64,000 nt of DNA. It comes from Sutterella faecalis (GTDB lineage: Bacteria; Pseudomonadota; Gammaproteobacteria; Burkholderiales; Burkholderiaceae_F). Both the position numbers and the translations under genes were made by a program. Of this stretch, positions 16,962 through 25,260 are shown piece after piece. Position 1 is the first letter of the stretch. Every line of letters begins with the position of its first letter. The DNA is taken from positions 1,736,001 through 1,800,000 of the forward strand of contig NZ_CP040882.1 in NCBI RefSeq assembly GCF_006337085.1. Reading direction: 5' to 3'. The notes under the pieces are model-generated. The model did not search any database, was not told the origin of the DNA, and was given only the letters and a program-made list of their open reading frames with translations.

Positions 16962-17390
16962 TCACTCTAAGCTGGAAGAATCTGAAGCCGTACCGGCCTC
17001 GCGGAAAAACTGCTCAAGGATGACGGCCGCCGCTTTATCGTCGATACGATCGCGGCCGCAGGAGACTTCAACGGAGGAAAACCTTTCGTCGACGGTGAAG
17101 ACCTTTTTGCGGTAGCGGCCGCCCAACTGCCGTGCAAAGCGCTCGCAGCGCGCCGTAAGGGTTGACGGCGTTCCGTCGCCCAGACGCGGCACGCCGACCA
17201 CGAGGAACGCCGGCTGCCACTCCTCAATGAGAGGCGCAATACCCTGCCAGCGCGCGTCATTTGTCGGCGAATCAATGATTGCAAGCGCTCTCGCCGTACC
17301 CGTAAGGGTATTGCCGACCGCCACGCCCGTGCGGGCGAGACCAAAGTCGAACGCCAGAACCACGCCCTGCGGAATGTCCATCAAAAGCAT
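16962..17390 (-). CDS. ruvX: Putative pre-16S rRNA nuclease / Holliday junction resolvase YqgF
   Basis: A RNase H-fold protein implicated in 16S rRNA 5'-end processing. The N-terminal VVLAFDFGLARTGVAVGN carries the first catalytic Asp. VVGVPRLGDGTPS is the family loop. VDERFSSVEV (usually DERLTT) and a late DDKAAAVILEQFF carry the remaining acidic residues. 142 aa. An ATG a few residues downstream (MDIPQG) is an alternative start. It is co-transcribed with plsC. Confidence 0.88.
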   Translation of the reverse strand: MLLMDIPQGVVLAFDFGLARTGVAVGNTLTGTARALAIIDSPTNDARWQGIAPLIEEWQPAFLVVGVPRLGDGTPSTLTARCERFARQLGGRYRKKVFTVDERFSSVEVSCGRDRIDDKAAAVILEQFFREAGTASDSSSLE

Positions 17391-17541
17391 CCTTGAAGAA
17401 GAAAAAAATCAGTTGCAGGCGTACACTTGCGGGTTTTCTTTACGAAAAAGCCGCAGCAAAATCGTTCTCCGCCTGAACCGGCGTATTCTAAGCGCGGCAC
17501 ATAAGAAAAACGCTTTCTGACCCAAGCCTCTCGCTCTCATC

Positions 17542-18045
17542 ATGATCGACCACGTTCTCGAGCGCCTTACGACGCTCTTCACTGAAGGCGGCGCGCGCTT
17601 CCGCGTCGTTCATCACCCCCAGGCCGGACAGTCCAGCCAGTCTGTTGCAGAAATCCGCGGCACCGAACTCGGTCAGGGCGCCAAAGCCCTCTGCTGCACC
17701 GTCAAGGGCAATGGCGTCAAAAAGCATGTCCTCGGGGTTCTTCCTGCAGACATGCAGGCAGACCTCTCGAAGCTCGCCGCCGCCGTCGGCGGCCGTCGCG
17801 CTTCGCTCGCTTCTCCCGAGGAAGTGATGGAGCTTACCGGCTGCATCTTCGGCGCGGTTCCTCCCGTAAGCTTTCACCCGGATCTTGAGCTCATCTGTGA
17901 TCCGACGCTCTTCACTCGCTACGACGAACTCGCCTTCAATGCGGGCGGACGCGACGTCTCGATCATCATTTCGACCGAAGACTTCAAGCGCATCGTGAAC
18001 CCGAAGACTGCCGACTTCCTCCGGGAAGCTCCGGCCGCTGCCTGA
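17542..18045 (+). CDS. YeaK-type aminoacyl-tRNA deacylase (YbaK/ProX domain)
   Basis: A 167-aa stand-alone editing domain that hydrolyses mischarged aminoacyl-tRNAs in trans. The whole chain resembles E. coli YeaK: FRVVHHPQAG, AEIRGTELGQGAKALCCTVKGNGVKKHVL, RASLASPEEVMELTGCIFGAVPPVSFHP and YDELAFNAGGRDVSIII. The lysine in VKGNG is the conserved catalytic position of the superfamily. The exact substrate cannot be told from sequence. It lies 14 bp upstream of the DUF2721 pair. Confidence 0.85.
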   Translation: MIDHVLERLTTLFTEGGARFRVVHHPQAGQSSQSVAEIRGTELGQGAKALCCTVKGNGVKKHVLGVLPADMQADLSKLAAAVGGRRASLASPEEVMELTGCIFGAVPPVSFHPDLELICDPTLFTRYDELAFNAGGRDVSIIISTEDFKRIVNPKTADFLREAPAAA

Positions 18046-18059
18046 CCTGGAGCACGGCA

Positions 18060-18515
18060 ATGGACTTCTTCTCCGGCATGCTTGCCAATTCGCTCACGCC
18101 CATCACGCTCATTTCGGGCGTCGGCCTGATGCTGCTCTGCATGGTTGCCCGATACAACCACACGACGGACCGCATTCGACAGCTTCTCGCCCGCCGCGAG
18201 GTCGGCGACTATGAAAACGAACCCGACATCGACCGCGAGATCCACCTGATCTTCCGCCGCGCCAAATATCTGCGCCGCGCGATGCTCTGCCTGGTGCTCT
18301 CAGACGTCTGCTCGGGTCTTCTCGTCGCAACGAACGTCTTCGCGCACCTCTCGGATCTCAACTTTGTCTTCGCCTCCTCGATCTGGCTCGGGTTCGCGCT
18401 CGCGCTCATCGTCGCATCGACCGCCTACTTCAGCCTTGAGGTCCGCGTCTCCCTGCATGCGCTTCGCATGGCCATCGAGCACCTTCCGGGCAAGTCCCCG
18501 CTGCCCATGGACTAA
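18060..18515 (+). CDS. DUF2721 family membrane protein, copy 1
   Basis: A 151-aa protein with an N-terminal hydrophobic segment (LTPITLISGVGLMLLCMVARYNH). A charged cytoplasmic stretch containing RIRQLL follows, then two further transmembrane segments (~residues 78-125). This is the DUF2721 layout. Function is unknown. It has the same organisation as the next gene and shares ITLISGVGL and RYNH-TxRIRQL with it, so the two are tandem paralogues. The spacing of 12 bp suggests an operon with the YeaK-like gene. Confidence 0.8.
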   Translation: MDFFSGMLANSLTPITLISGVGLMLLCMVARYNHTTDRIRQLLARREVGDYENEPDIDREIHLIFRRAKYLRRAMLCLVLSDVCSGLLVATNVFAHLSDLNFVFASSIWLGFALALIVASTAYFSLEVRVSLHALRMAIEHLPGKSPLPMD

Positions 18516-18527
18516 CGGAGACTTGAA

Positions 18528-18998
18528 ATGATCAACATCACCGAATTCAACCAGTCGCTCGCTCTGGCGCTCGGCCCCATTACGCTCATTTCCGGTGTGG
18601 GCCTTCTCATGATCTGCATGACGAACCGCTACAACCATGCGACGAACCGAATCCGTCAGCTCATGAAGAAGCGTCACGAAGACGCCTCTCAAGCGCTGCT
18701 TCCCATCATCGACGAAGAAATCGACCTTCTTTACATGCGTGCGTCGCTCCTGCGCCGCGGCATGCTCTCGGTTGCGCTCTCCGCGCTCCTTTCTGCACTC
18801 CTCGTCGCCGTCAGCGTCGGAAGCCGCTTTCTCGGCATCAATCTCATGGTGCTCGAGAGCGTGATTCTTGTAGCCGCAACGCTCCTCATTGTGCTTTCAG
18901 CACTTCTCTTCTCGAGCGAAATCAGCATCTCGCTCAAGGCGCTCAATCTTGCCGTCAAGAACATCCCTCCGGGAGGCGGAAAGTCTGAAGCACTCTGA
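18528..18998 (+). CDS. DUF2721 family membrane protein, copy 2
   Basis: A 156-aa paralogue of the preceding gene, with PITLISGVGLLMICMTNRYNHATNRIRQLM near the N-terminus. Two closely spaced hydrophobic segments follow in the second half (~residues 82-135), then a short polar tail ending GGGKSEAL. The two copies have diverged mainly in the loop and C-terminus, which suggests an old duplication and possibly a hetero-oligomer. A terminator follows. Function unknown. Confidence 0.8.
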   Translation: MINITEFNQSLALALGPITLISGVGLLMICMTNRYNHATNRIRQLMKKRHEDASQALLPIIDEEIDLLYMRASLLRRGMLSVALSALLSALLVAVSVGSRFLGINLMVLESVILVAATLLIVLSALLFSSEISISLKALNLAVKNIPPGGGKSEAL

Positions 18999-19022
18999 TC
19001 GATTTACAACTCACACCATTCA

Positions 19023-19070
19023 AAATAGCCGGATTTCTTCTGAAACTCCGGCTATTTCTTTATTTTTTCT
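19023..19070 (+). terminator. Terminator after the DUF2721 pair
   Basis: 11-bp perfect arms AAATAGCCGGA (19023-19033) and TCCGGCTATTT (19047-19057), then a T-rich tract. It lies between convergent genes and may act for both. Confidence 0.85.
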
Positions 19071-19107
19071 CGTATCACGCCTGAAGCTTGACGGATATGG
19101 ACATTCC

Positions 19108-21387
19108 TCACTCCCGATATCCCCAGAGGAAGTAAATCCCGGTGCCTTCCCCCATGGTGCGGCCGACCGTCAGCATCACCGGCCCGATCAGGCTGTCAAT
19201 GCCGACATAGGCCGAAACCGACTTATGCCAATCGCGCCCGCCGCTCGTCAGATCGTCGCCCATCACGCTGTTCCAGGCACGCCCGAATTCCGCCTGCATG
19301 CCGGCCCAGACGGGTGCCTGAAGCGGCATGAATTCCGAAATGTTTCTCGCAAGTGCGAAGCGCGCATATTCCAGACGAGACCCGGACCAGCGTCCGTAGG
19401 GCGAGCCCACCATGCGGCTTGCGCCGCCAAGCTGAAATGCTCCGGCAACGGTCGAGCGCCCAATCTCAGCCTCGAGAAGGGCCGTCCACTTTTCCCGGCT
19501 CCAGGGAACGAGCACGTTCACTTCAAAGACATGCGTGCCGCCGCGGCCGTCGATATTTTCGTCACTCGTCCGCCCCTCAGCCGTCAGGCGGTATCCCTTG
19601 GTCGGGAAGCTCACGTTGTCGAGCGTATCGAGGAAAAGATGCGCGCCGACATAGGGCGCATCGTATCGTTCCTGCGGCGGCGGATCGCGGCCGATCTCCG
19701 GCTTGGCCCGCATGGAAATCCAGCCTGCGGAAATGCCGGCATAACCCAGTCTCGCCATTTCCCAGCCGAAAAGAACCTGGCTGTCGAACTGCGTCGCGCG
19801 CCAGCGCGCAATCGCCTGCCGGCCTTCCGTGCCGTAGATGTCGTAGGACTGACGCTCAAAGGAAATGCTCGGCTGAATGAAAAGCGGCAGTGTGGTTCCG
19901 AGCGGCTGATAGAACTCAGAGAGAAAGCGCTGGCGCTCGCCGATCTGAATTTCATTACGCCATTCCGCACCCCAGCTGTTGAGGAGATGCCAGGAATGCG
20001 CAAAGAGGAAGTTGAAGGAACTCACCTTGTCGAAATCAGTTTCAAGCGACCCGCCGAAACGCACGCTCGACCAGACGGAATCTTTTTCGCGGGGCTCGAG
20101 CACCACGACTGAAGTCCCGTCAGGGCCCGGATCCAATCGATAGGTCACGCTCTCAAAATATCCGTCCGCAAATACAGAGCGCGCCGCGGCATCGAGTTCG
20201 CTGCGCGTTCGCACGCTGCCCGGCCGGATGGCCGCACGTTCAATCGTCCTTTCGGGAGGAATGCGGGAATTTTTATCCTCGGCCACAAGCACTTCATAAA
20301 CCCGGGTCTTCTTCTTTTCGGGGGGATCAAATAGTTCCGTACGAGCCTTATTCCACGCGGTCCACTCGGCCTTCGGCCTGGCAAGGCCCTTAAGCCGCTC
20401 TGCGGCCTTCCTTCCTGCCTCTTCGCCGCGAGCGATGATTTCCGCGCTTTTCTTGAGGTCGGCGGAAGAATATTCCGTGAGGTCGGGCGTAATCAAAACA
20501 TCCCCGGGAGAGAGTTCGCCCAACGACTTTCTCACATTCTGTTCCGTCAGGAGATTCACCATCTGCGCCATCACGCCGACCACGTTCGTGAGCTTCTCCT
20601 TATCTGAGAGCGGCGTGCCGACATTCACGGCAATCACCACATCCGCCCCCATTTCGCGCGCGAGCTCTACGGGAAGATTGTCAACCAGGCCGCCGTCGAC
20701 CAGAAGCTCGCCCTTATATTGCGAAGGCGCAAAGGCGCCCGGAATGGACATGGAAGCGCGCATGGCCTCTCTCAGCGTGCAGTCCTTCTGCATGACGACG
20801 CGGTAGCCCGTCACCAGATTGGTTGCAGGCGCAGCAAAGGGAATCGGAAGCCTCGAGAGGTCCCGAACCATATCGAAGGCCGAAGTTTTTCGTGCAAGGA
20901 AAAGTTCGAGTTCTTCGGACGGAACAAAAGCTGCCGGCAGCATCGGCGTCCCCTCGCGCGACATTTCAAGTCCGCTAGAAGGAAGGCTCTTATAGTCGTC
21001 AAGCTTTCTGCGCCAGTTGACGAGCTGCCTGTCCGGCCGGGGACCGAGCATGCGGTCCCAATCCACGCCGAGGACCGTATCCTCGAGCTCAGGGAGCGTG
21101 AAGCCCGCAGCATAGGCGCCTCCGACCATGGAGCCCATGGATGTACCGGCAATCACGTCAATCTTGACGCCGAGCTCTTCGAGCACGCGTATCACGCCCA
21201 CATGCGCAAACCCTCGGGCGCCGCCCCCTGAAAGCACAAGTCCCACGCAGGGCCGGCCTTCAGCACGGCACGCCGCGCGCACCTCATCAGGCGTTTTTGC
21301 AACGGCCGTTCCGGTTACCTTTCCGAAAATACAGAGCCCGAAGAGCGCAAGCGCTGCAAGAGCAACTGAGGTTCTTCTTTTCGGCAT
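19108..21387 (-). CDS. PlpD-like patatin phospholipase with POTRA and outer-membrane barrel
   Basis: A 759-aa protein of the type Vd (PlpD) arrangement. A signal peptide (~residues 1-30) is followed by a patatin domain (49-~350), a POTRA-like segment (~365-435) and a C-terminal 16-strand-type beta barrel of the BamA/surface-antigen class. The lipase site is intact: oxyanion hole GGGARG (54-59), nucleophile GTSMG (Ser83) and DGG (Asp231). Such proteins are outer-membrane anchored or secreted lipases. The chain ends WGYRE, so the usual terminal aromatic is three residues in. An IS605-type element ends only about 30 bp upstream of its ATG; the ribosome site AAGGAG survives. Confidence 0.87.
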   Translation of the reverse strand: MPKRRTSVALAALALFGLCIFGKVTGTAVAKTPDEVRAACRAEGRPCVGLVLSGGGARGFAHVGVIRVLEELGVKIDVIAGTSMGSMVGGAYAAGFTLPELEDTVLGVDWDRMLGPRPDRQLVNWRRKLDDYKSLPSSGLEMSREGTPMLPAAFVPSEELELFLARKTSAFDMVRDLSRLPIPFAAPATNLVTGYRVVMQKDCTLREAMRASMSIPGAFAPSQYKGELLVDGGLVDNLPVELAREMGADVVIAVNVGTPLSDKEKLTNVVGVMAQMVNLLTEQNVRKSLGELSPGDVLITPDLTEYSSADLKKSAEIIARGEEAGRKAAERLKGLARPKAEWTAWNKARTELFDPPEKKKTRVYEVLVAEDKNSRIPPERTIERAAIRPGSVRTRSELDAAARSVFADGYFESVTYRLDPGPDGTSVVVLEPREKDSVWSSVRFGGSLETDFDKVSSFNFLFAHSWHLLNSWGAEWRNEIQIGERQRFLSEFYQPLGTTLPLFIQPSISFERQSYDIYGTEGRQAIARWRATQFDSQVLFGWEMARLGYAGISAGWISMRAKPEIGRDPPPQERYDAPYVGAHLFLDTLDNVSFPTKGYRLTAEGRTSDENIDGRGGTHVFEVNVLVPWSREKWTALLEAEIGRSTVAGAFQLGGASRMVGSPYGRWSGSRLEYARFALARNISEFMPLQAPVWAGMQAEFGRAWNSVMGDDLTSGGRDWHKSVSAYVGIDSLIGPVMLTVGRTMGEGTGIYFLWGYRE

Positions 21388-21417
21388 GGCTCTCTCGACT
21401 CCTTTTGCGGTGCTTGG

Positions 21418-21560
21418 TGACTACTCCCCGTCCAATTCTTCGAATTGGGCGAGGCTTCTCGCTTCTTCGGTCACAACCCGGATGTCTCCGGGATTTACAC
21501 GACCTCAGCGAGCATTTGGAGAGGACATTTCTCTCCGCAGGACGGGTAGCCCCTCCGCCC
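21418..21560 (-). ncRNA. Probable TnpB guide RNA (omega/reRNA) region
   Basis: In this family the guide RNA covers the 3' end of tnpB and the right end, and its guide is the flanking DNA just beyond the element. Here that would be tnpB's last codons, the CCCGGA/TCCGGG hairpin around 21476-21492 and the RE hairpin at 21434-21453. The guide would then be read from the patatin 5' leader (below 21418). Position is inferred from family biology; no promoter or processing site was identified. Confidence 0.5.
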
Positions 21561-22659
21561 TCAGTATTCTGATGCCTTCAGCCCGGATGTTGGCTGCAGC
21601 GTTGCCGTCGCGGTCATGGTGAGCGCCGCAGTGCGGGCACGTCCATTCGCGCGTAGCAAGATCAAGCTTCTCAAGCTTGAAGCCGCAGCAGGAGCACGTC
21701 TTTGAAGAGGGATAGAAAGTATCGATCAGTATGAAGTACTTTCCTTCCCGCTTCATTTTGTAGGCAATCATTCGTAAGAGCTCGCCCCAGGCGGCATCAG
21801 CAATCGACTCCGCCAGGTGGTGGTTCTTCAGCATGTTGATGATTCTTAAACTCTCCGCAGCCAGCGCTTGACTTTCGTTCACGAGTCGCGAAGAGACCTT
21901 GTGAAGGTTGTCGGTGCGGGCATTCGCCACGCGCTTATGCGCGCGTGCGAGCCTACGGCGCGCCTTCTCGCGCCGGCGGCTGCCCTTCTGAGTTCTTGAA
22001 AACTGCCGGCATCTGCGGCGCAGCACCTTGCGGGCGTGCTTCAGATGCCTCGGGTTCGGTTCCTTGCGTCCGTTCGATTCCGTGAGGAGATCCTTGATGC
22101 CGACATCGATGCCGATGACCTGATCCTCATAGATCTCCTTCAGAGGTTCCTTTTCAGCAAGACCATCTTCCCAGAGGACGGCGGCGTAGTAGTCGCCGGC
22201 GGCATCGGCTTCAAGCGTGATGCTCTTCACCTTGCCGACGACCTCCCGATGAATCCGAGCCTTGATCGGCTCCATTTTCGGCACGCGCACGTAGTTGGGG
22301 CCGACGGAGACGTTGGTGCAGTGATAGCTCGACTGCGGCCCTCTGCGGGACTTGTAGTGCGGAAAGCCTGCTCTTCCATCAAAGAAAGCGCGGTAGCCCT
22401 TGTTGAGATTCCGCACCGATTCCTGAAGCGCCATCGAATCGTATTCCCTGAGCCATGCGTACTTCTTCGACTTCTTGGCTCTGGCGATGAGTGGCTTGAT
22501 CTCGTGGATGAGGTCAAGCGATACGCCCCGCGTACGGTAGTAATGCTTCTTCAGGAAGAGCGCCATGTTCCAGCACTTGCGGACAGCACCCCACTGTGCC
22601 CAGAGAAAAGCTTCCTGAGCGGCAGTTGGGTAGATGCGGAATTTCGCAGCACGGAGCAT
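21505..22659 (-). CDS. tnpB: TnpB RNA-guided endonuclease (IS605 OrfB)
   Basis: A 384-aa TnpB, the RuvC nuclease ancestral to Cas12, which uses an element-encoded RNA to cut donor sites and aid element retention. The N-terminal wedge region (LRAAKFRIYPTAAQEAFLW) is present. RuvC-I is VIGIDVGIKDL, RuvC-II has the Glu in LAAESLRIINML, and RuvC-III is DRDGNAAANI. The zinc finger CSCCGF...CPHCG lies between II and III. All catalytic residues appear intact, so it may be active. It is divergent from tnpA. Confidence 0.93.
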   Translation of the reverse strand: MLRAAKFRIYPTAAQEAFLWAQWGAVRKCWNMALFLKKHYYRTRGVSLDLIHEIKPLIARAKKSKKYAWLREYDSMALQESVRNLNKGYRAFFDGRAGFPHYKSRRGPQSSYHCTNVSVGPNYVRVPKMEPIKARIHREVVGKVKSITLEADAAGDYYAAVLWEDGLAEKEPLKEIYEDQVIGIDVGIKDLLTESNGRKEPNPRHLKHARKVLRRRCRQFSRTQKGSRRREKARRRLARAHKRVANARTDNLHKVSSRLVNESQALAAESLRIINMLKNHHLAESIADAAWGELLRMIAYKMKREGKYFILIDTFYPSSKTCSCCGFKLEKLDLATREWTCPHCGAHHDRDGNAAANIRAEGIRILRAEGLPVLRREMSSPNAR

Positions 22660-22739
22660 GTGGCGGTCAAATGAATTTATTTTAAAAAAAATATTATGAT
22701 ATTATCATAATTAAGAATTAGCGGTCAAGGAGAATTTCG
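22660..22739. promoter_or_regulatory. AT-rich divergent promoter region between tnpB and tnpA
   Basis: A strongly AT-rich patch in a GC-rich genome. It contains a near-perfect palindrome with arms TTATGATA/TATCATAA centred at 22702. The octamer GCGGTCAA occurs twice in direct orientation (22663-22670 and 22721-22728), flanking it. The AGGAGAA ribosome site of tnpA ends the region. The palindrome is a plausible operator or divergent -10 region. Confidence 0.55.
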
Positions 22740-23144
22740 ATGTTCGACGACTACGAAAGAGCGCGTCACAGCGTGACGAAACTCCATGTGCATTTGATCT
22801 TCACAACGAAATACCGGCGAAAAGTGATGACGCCGGAAGTGCTCGAAAGCGTGCTTGCTGCCCTAAAAATCGCGGCCGAAGATTTAGGCTGCAGCCTCCT
22901 GGAGGCCAACGGGGAAGCGGATCACGTACATCTGCTCGTGAGCTATCCTCCGAAGGTGAGCATCAGCGAGATGGTGAACCGCTTTAAAACGCGTTCGTCT
23001 CGAAAGATACGCGAGGAATATCCAGGGATTCTTGAAGGAGGCAAAACAGGGCTGTTTTGGTCGCGCAGCTACTTTGCTTGTTCAGTAGGCGGAGCTTCCC
23101 TGGAAGTTCTTAAAAAATACATTGAGAATCAGACAACCGATTAG
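22740..23144 (+). CDS. tnpA: IS200/IS605 family transposase TnpA (Y1 HUH)
   Basis: A 134-aa single-strand DNA transposase. The HUH motif is HVHLL (preceded by NGEADH), and the nucleophilic tyrosine lies in the C-terminal helix KKYIENQ. The N-terminal KLHVHLIFTTKYRRKVM is typical. Length and motifs are complete, so it should be functional. It reads toward the hairpin-bearing left end. Confidence 0.94.
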   Translation: MFDDYERARHSVTKLHVHLIFTTKYRRKVMTPEVLESVLAALKIAAEDLGCSLLEANGEADHVHLLVSYPPKVSISEMVNRFKTRSSRKIREEYPGILEGGKTGLFWSRSYFACSVGGASLEVLKKYIENQTTD

Positions 23145-23188
23145 CCGCCATTCCTCCCCGCCCCATCCGGGGCGAGGGCTCCTGGCGG
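23145..23188. repeat. IS605-type left-end hairpin
   Basis: CCGCCA (23145-23150) pairs with TGGCGG (23183-23188), and the inner GCCCC (23160-23164) with GGGGC (23169-23173). It immediately follows the tnpA stop and shares CTCCCCG/CGAGG flanks with the opposite end of the element. It could also terminate tnpA transcription. Confidence 0.7.
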
Positions 23189-23267
23189 ATTTTGCTGAAG
23201 GAAGCAGGAGAAGCTTTGATTTTCTCGTGCTTCAGGATTTCCCGAGAATACTCAATAGGATGATTGT

Positions 23268-24299
23268 ATGCGCGTACTTCTGACAGGCGGCATGGGCTTT
23301 ATCGGCTCCCACACGGCTGTGGTGCTTCAGGAAGCAGGCCACGAACCGGTGCTCTACGACAACCTCTCGAATGCCGACCTGGGCGTCGCCAAACGCATTG
23401 CGGCAATCACCGGAAAGACCCCGAAATTCATTGAGGGCGACATCCGTGACGAAGAACGCCTTGAAAGGGCCCTTCGCGACGAAAGCATTGAAGCCGTCAT
23501 CCATTTCGCCGGCTTGAAGGCCGTCGGCGAATCCGTGGTGAAGCCGCTTGAGTATTACGACAACAATCTGATCGGCACGATCCGGCTTCTTGAGGCCATG
23601 AAGAAGACGGGCGTCAGGCGACTCATCTTCAGCTCCTCCTCCACGGTCTACGGAACGCCGAAACGCCTTCCGCTGCATGAATCCGACCCGACGGGAGAAG
23701 CCACCAACCCGTACGGGCGCACCAAGCTTCAGATCGAGGAGATCCTCTCCGACCTCTGCCGGGCGGCCCCGGACTGGAGCGCAATCTGTCTGAGGTACTT
23801 CAACCCGATCGGTGCTCACCCGTCAGGTCTCATCGGGGAAGATCCCAACGGGATCCCCAACAACCTCCTTCCATACGTTGCCCGGGTGGCAAACGGGCGC
23901 CTCCCCTGCCTCAATGTCTTCGGCGGCGACTATGAAACGCCTGACGGCACGGGCGTGCGCGACTACATTCACGTGATGGATCTGGCCCGCGGCCACGCCG
24001 CGGCGCTTCCTTATGCCATGAGCCACACCGGCTGGAAAGCCGTGAACCTCGGCTGCGGCAGAGGCTACAGCGTGCTCGAAGTCGTCAAGGCTTTTGAGAA
24101 GGCTTCCGGGCGCAAGGTTCCCCTCAAAATCGGACCCCGCCGTGCGGGCGACATTGCCGCCAACTGGTGCGATCCGACGCTGGCAAAGGAACTTTTCGGC
24201 TGGGAAGCGAAGCTTGGCATCGACGACATGTGCCGCGACGCCTGGCGTTTTGAAGAAAAGCGCGCCGAGGAACTCAAGGCACAGTCGAATCAATCCTGA
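23268..24299 (+). CDS. galE: UDP-glucose 4-epimerase
   Basis: An SDR enzyme that interconverts UDP-glucose and UDP-galactose for surface polysaccharides. VLLTGGMGFIGSHTAV is the NAD loop. VIHFAGLKAVGESV, SSSSTVYG and the catalytic NPYGRTK follow. Length 343 aa. Its 3' end overlaps the convergent RmlD-like gene by 10 bp. Only about 80 bp separate it from the IS605-type element, so the insertion may have separated it from upstream promoter sequence. Confidence 0.95.
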   Translation: MRVLLTGGMGFIGSHTAVVLQEAGHEPVLYDNLSNADLGVAKRIAAITGKTPKFIEGDIRDEERLERALRDESIEAVIHFAGLKAVGESVVKPLEYYDNNLIGTIRLLEAMKKTGVRRLIFSSSSTVYGTPKRLPLHESDPTGEATNPYGRTKLQIEEILSDLCRAAPDWSAICLRYFNPIGAHPSGLIGEDPNGIPNNLLPYVARVANGRLPCLNVFGGDYETPDGTGVRDYIHVMDLARGHAAALPYAMSHTGWKAVNLGCGRGYSVLEVVKAFEKASGRKVPLKIGPRRAGDIAANWCDPTLAKELFGWEAKLGIDDMCRDAWRFEEKRAEELKAQSNQS

Positions 24300-25258
24300 G
24301 TTTCCCCAATTGCAAATCGTGGCAGGAGGAAATTATCCACGGACTTATCCACAGACTCCTGCCATGAATAACAATAGCTTGCATTGAAAAATGCAAGTTG
24401 TTCACACGAAAGTCTGCAGTTCTCAGGCTGACTCTTCTGATGCGCTCTGAAGCCCTTCATGCCGATGAGCGCATTTGTGAAGAAGATATCCAGTCCGGAT
24501 CCTTGTTTTTCAGAGACTTCCGCAGCGCGGGAAAGGATCCTTTTCGCCAGCGCATACCGTGAAACGGTTTCCCCGGGCGGCGCGAAATGAAGCACTTCCG
24601 GCACGCCTTTCTCGAGCGAGCTTTCTGCGCCTCCGAGCATCATGGAGGCCGACCAGAAGGCCAGCGACTCATAGCTTGAAGGCCTCCCAAACTGATTGGT
24701 CCGCATGGTGATGGGTTTTCCGGACAATGCTCGTTCGAGTACTTTTTTGGGGAAGCCTTCCCCTGTCGCTTCTGAATAGAGCCAGCCTGCTCTGACGATA
24801 AGCGCCTTTCCCAAAGCCTTGCGGGTAATGCGGAGCACTTCACGCTCCCCATCGAGCTTTGTTCGTCCATACGCTCCCTGGGGTTTCGGCCTCAGATCAG
24901 AGTGAAGCAAACGACGGCCGCCGCCGGAAAAAACATAGTCGGACGAGTAGTGCAGGAGCGGCGCATCCCAATGCGCCGCAGCAAGAGCAGCTCCGCGGGG
25001 CGCAAGAACGTTTCCTCGAAACGCGCCTGTTTTATCGACTTCCGCACGCGGCACGTCGGACCATGCCGCAGCGCAGACAACCCAATTGGGGCGTCCGCCG
25101 GGAAAACGATTCGAGAGCTTCAGCACGGATGCCGGATCCGCCGCATCCGCTTCAGCGCGCGACGCGGCAACCACATTCCTCGCCCCAAGCTGATGGAGCG
25201 TCTTATCCAGCTCGCGCCCGAGCCTGCCGGCGCCGCCGAGAATCAGAATGCCGCTCAT
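24290..25258 (-). CDS. RmlD-like NDP-sugar reductase (SDR family)
   Basis: A 322-aa extended SDR most similar in layout to dTDP-4-dehydrorhamnose reductase. It has an N-terminal ILILGGAGRLGRELDKTL, a VCAAAWSDVPRAE loop, HYSSDYVFSGGG and the catalytic YGRTK. The start is placed at ATG 25258, 2 bp after the uvrA stop; a longer frame would overlap uvrA. No rmlA, rmlB or rmlC neighbours are seen, so the dTDP-rhamnose role is not assured. The C-terminal ~50 residues (from FRAHQKSQ) look unlike the family. Confidence 0.78.
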   Translation of the reverse strand: MSGILILGGAGRLGRELDKTLHQLGARNVVAASRAEADAADPASVLKLSNRFPGGRPNWVVCAAAWSDVPRAEVDKTGAFRGNVLAPRGAALAAAHWDAPLLHYSSDYVFSGGGRRLLHSDLRPKPQGAYGRTKLDGEREVLRITRKALGKALIVRAGWLYSEATGEGFPKKVLERALSGKPITMRTNQFGRPSSYESLAFWSASMMLGGAESSLEKGVPEVLHFAPPGETVSRYALAKRILSRAAEVSEKQGSGLDIFFTNALIGMKGFRAHQKSQPENCRLSCEQLAFFNASYCYSWQESVDKSVDNFLLPRFAIGETQD

Positions 25259-25260
25259 TC

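Larger units (their letters stand above)
21418..23195 (-). mobile_element. IS200/IS605-family element with divergent tnpA and tnpB
   Basis: About 1.78 kb containing a minus-strand tnpB and a plus-strand tnpA. The two ends carry matching subterminal hairpins. At 21424-21456 an imperfect hairpin (CCAATTC/GAATTGG) is flanked by CTCCCCG and CGAGGCT. At 23153-23180 a hairpin (GCCCC/GGGGC) is flanked by CCTCCCCG and CGAGGGCT. These are the LE/RE structures recognised by TnpA. Outer boundaries are uncertain by roughly 10 bp, because this family makes no target duplication. It sits between the divergent patatin gene and galE. Confidence 0.85.
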
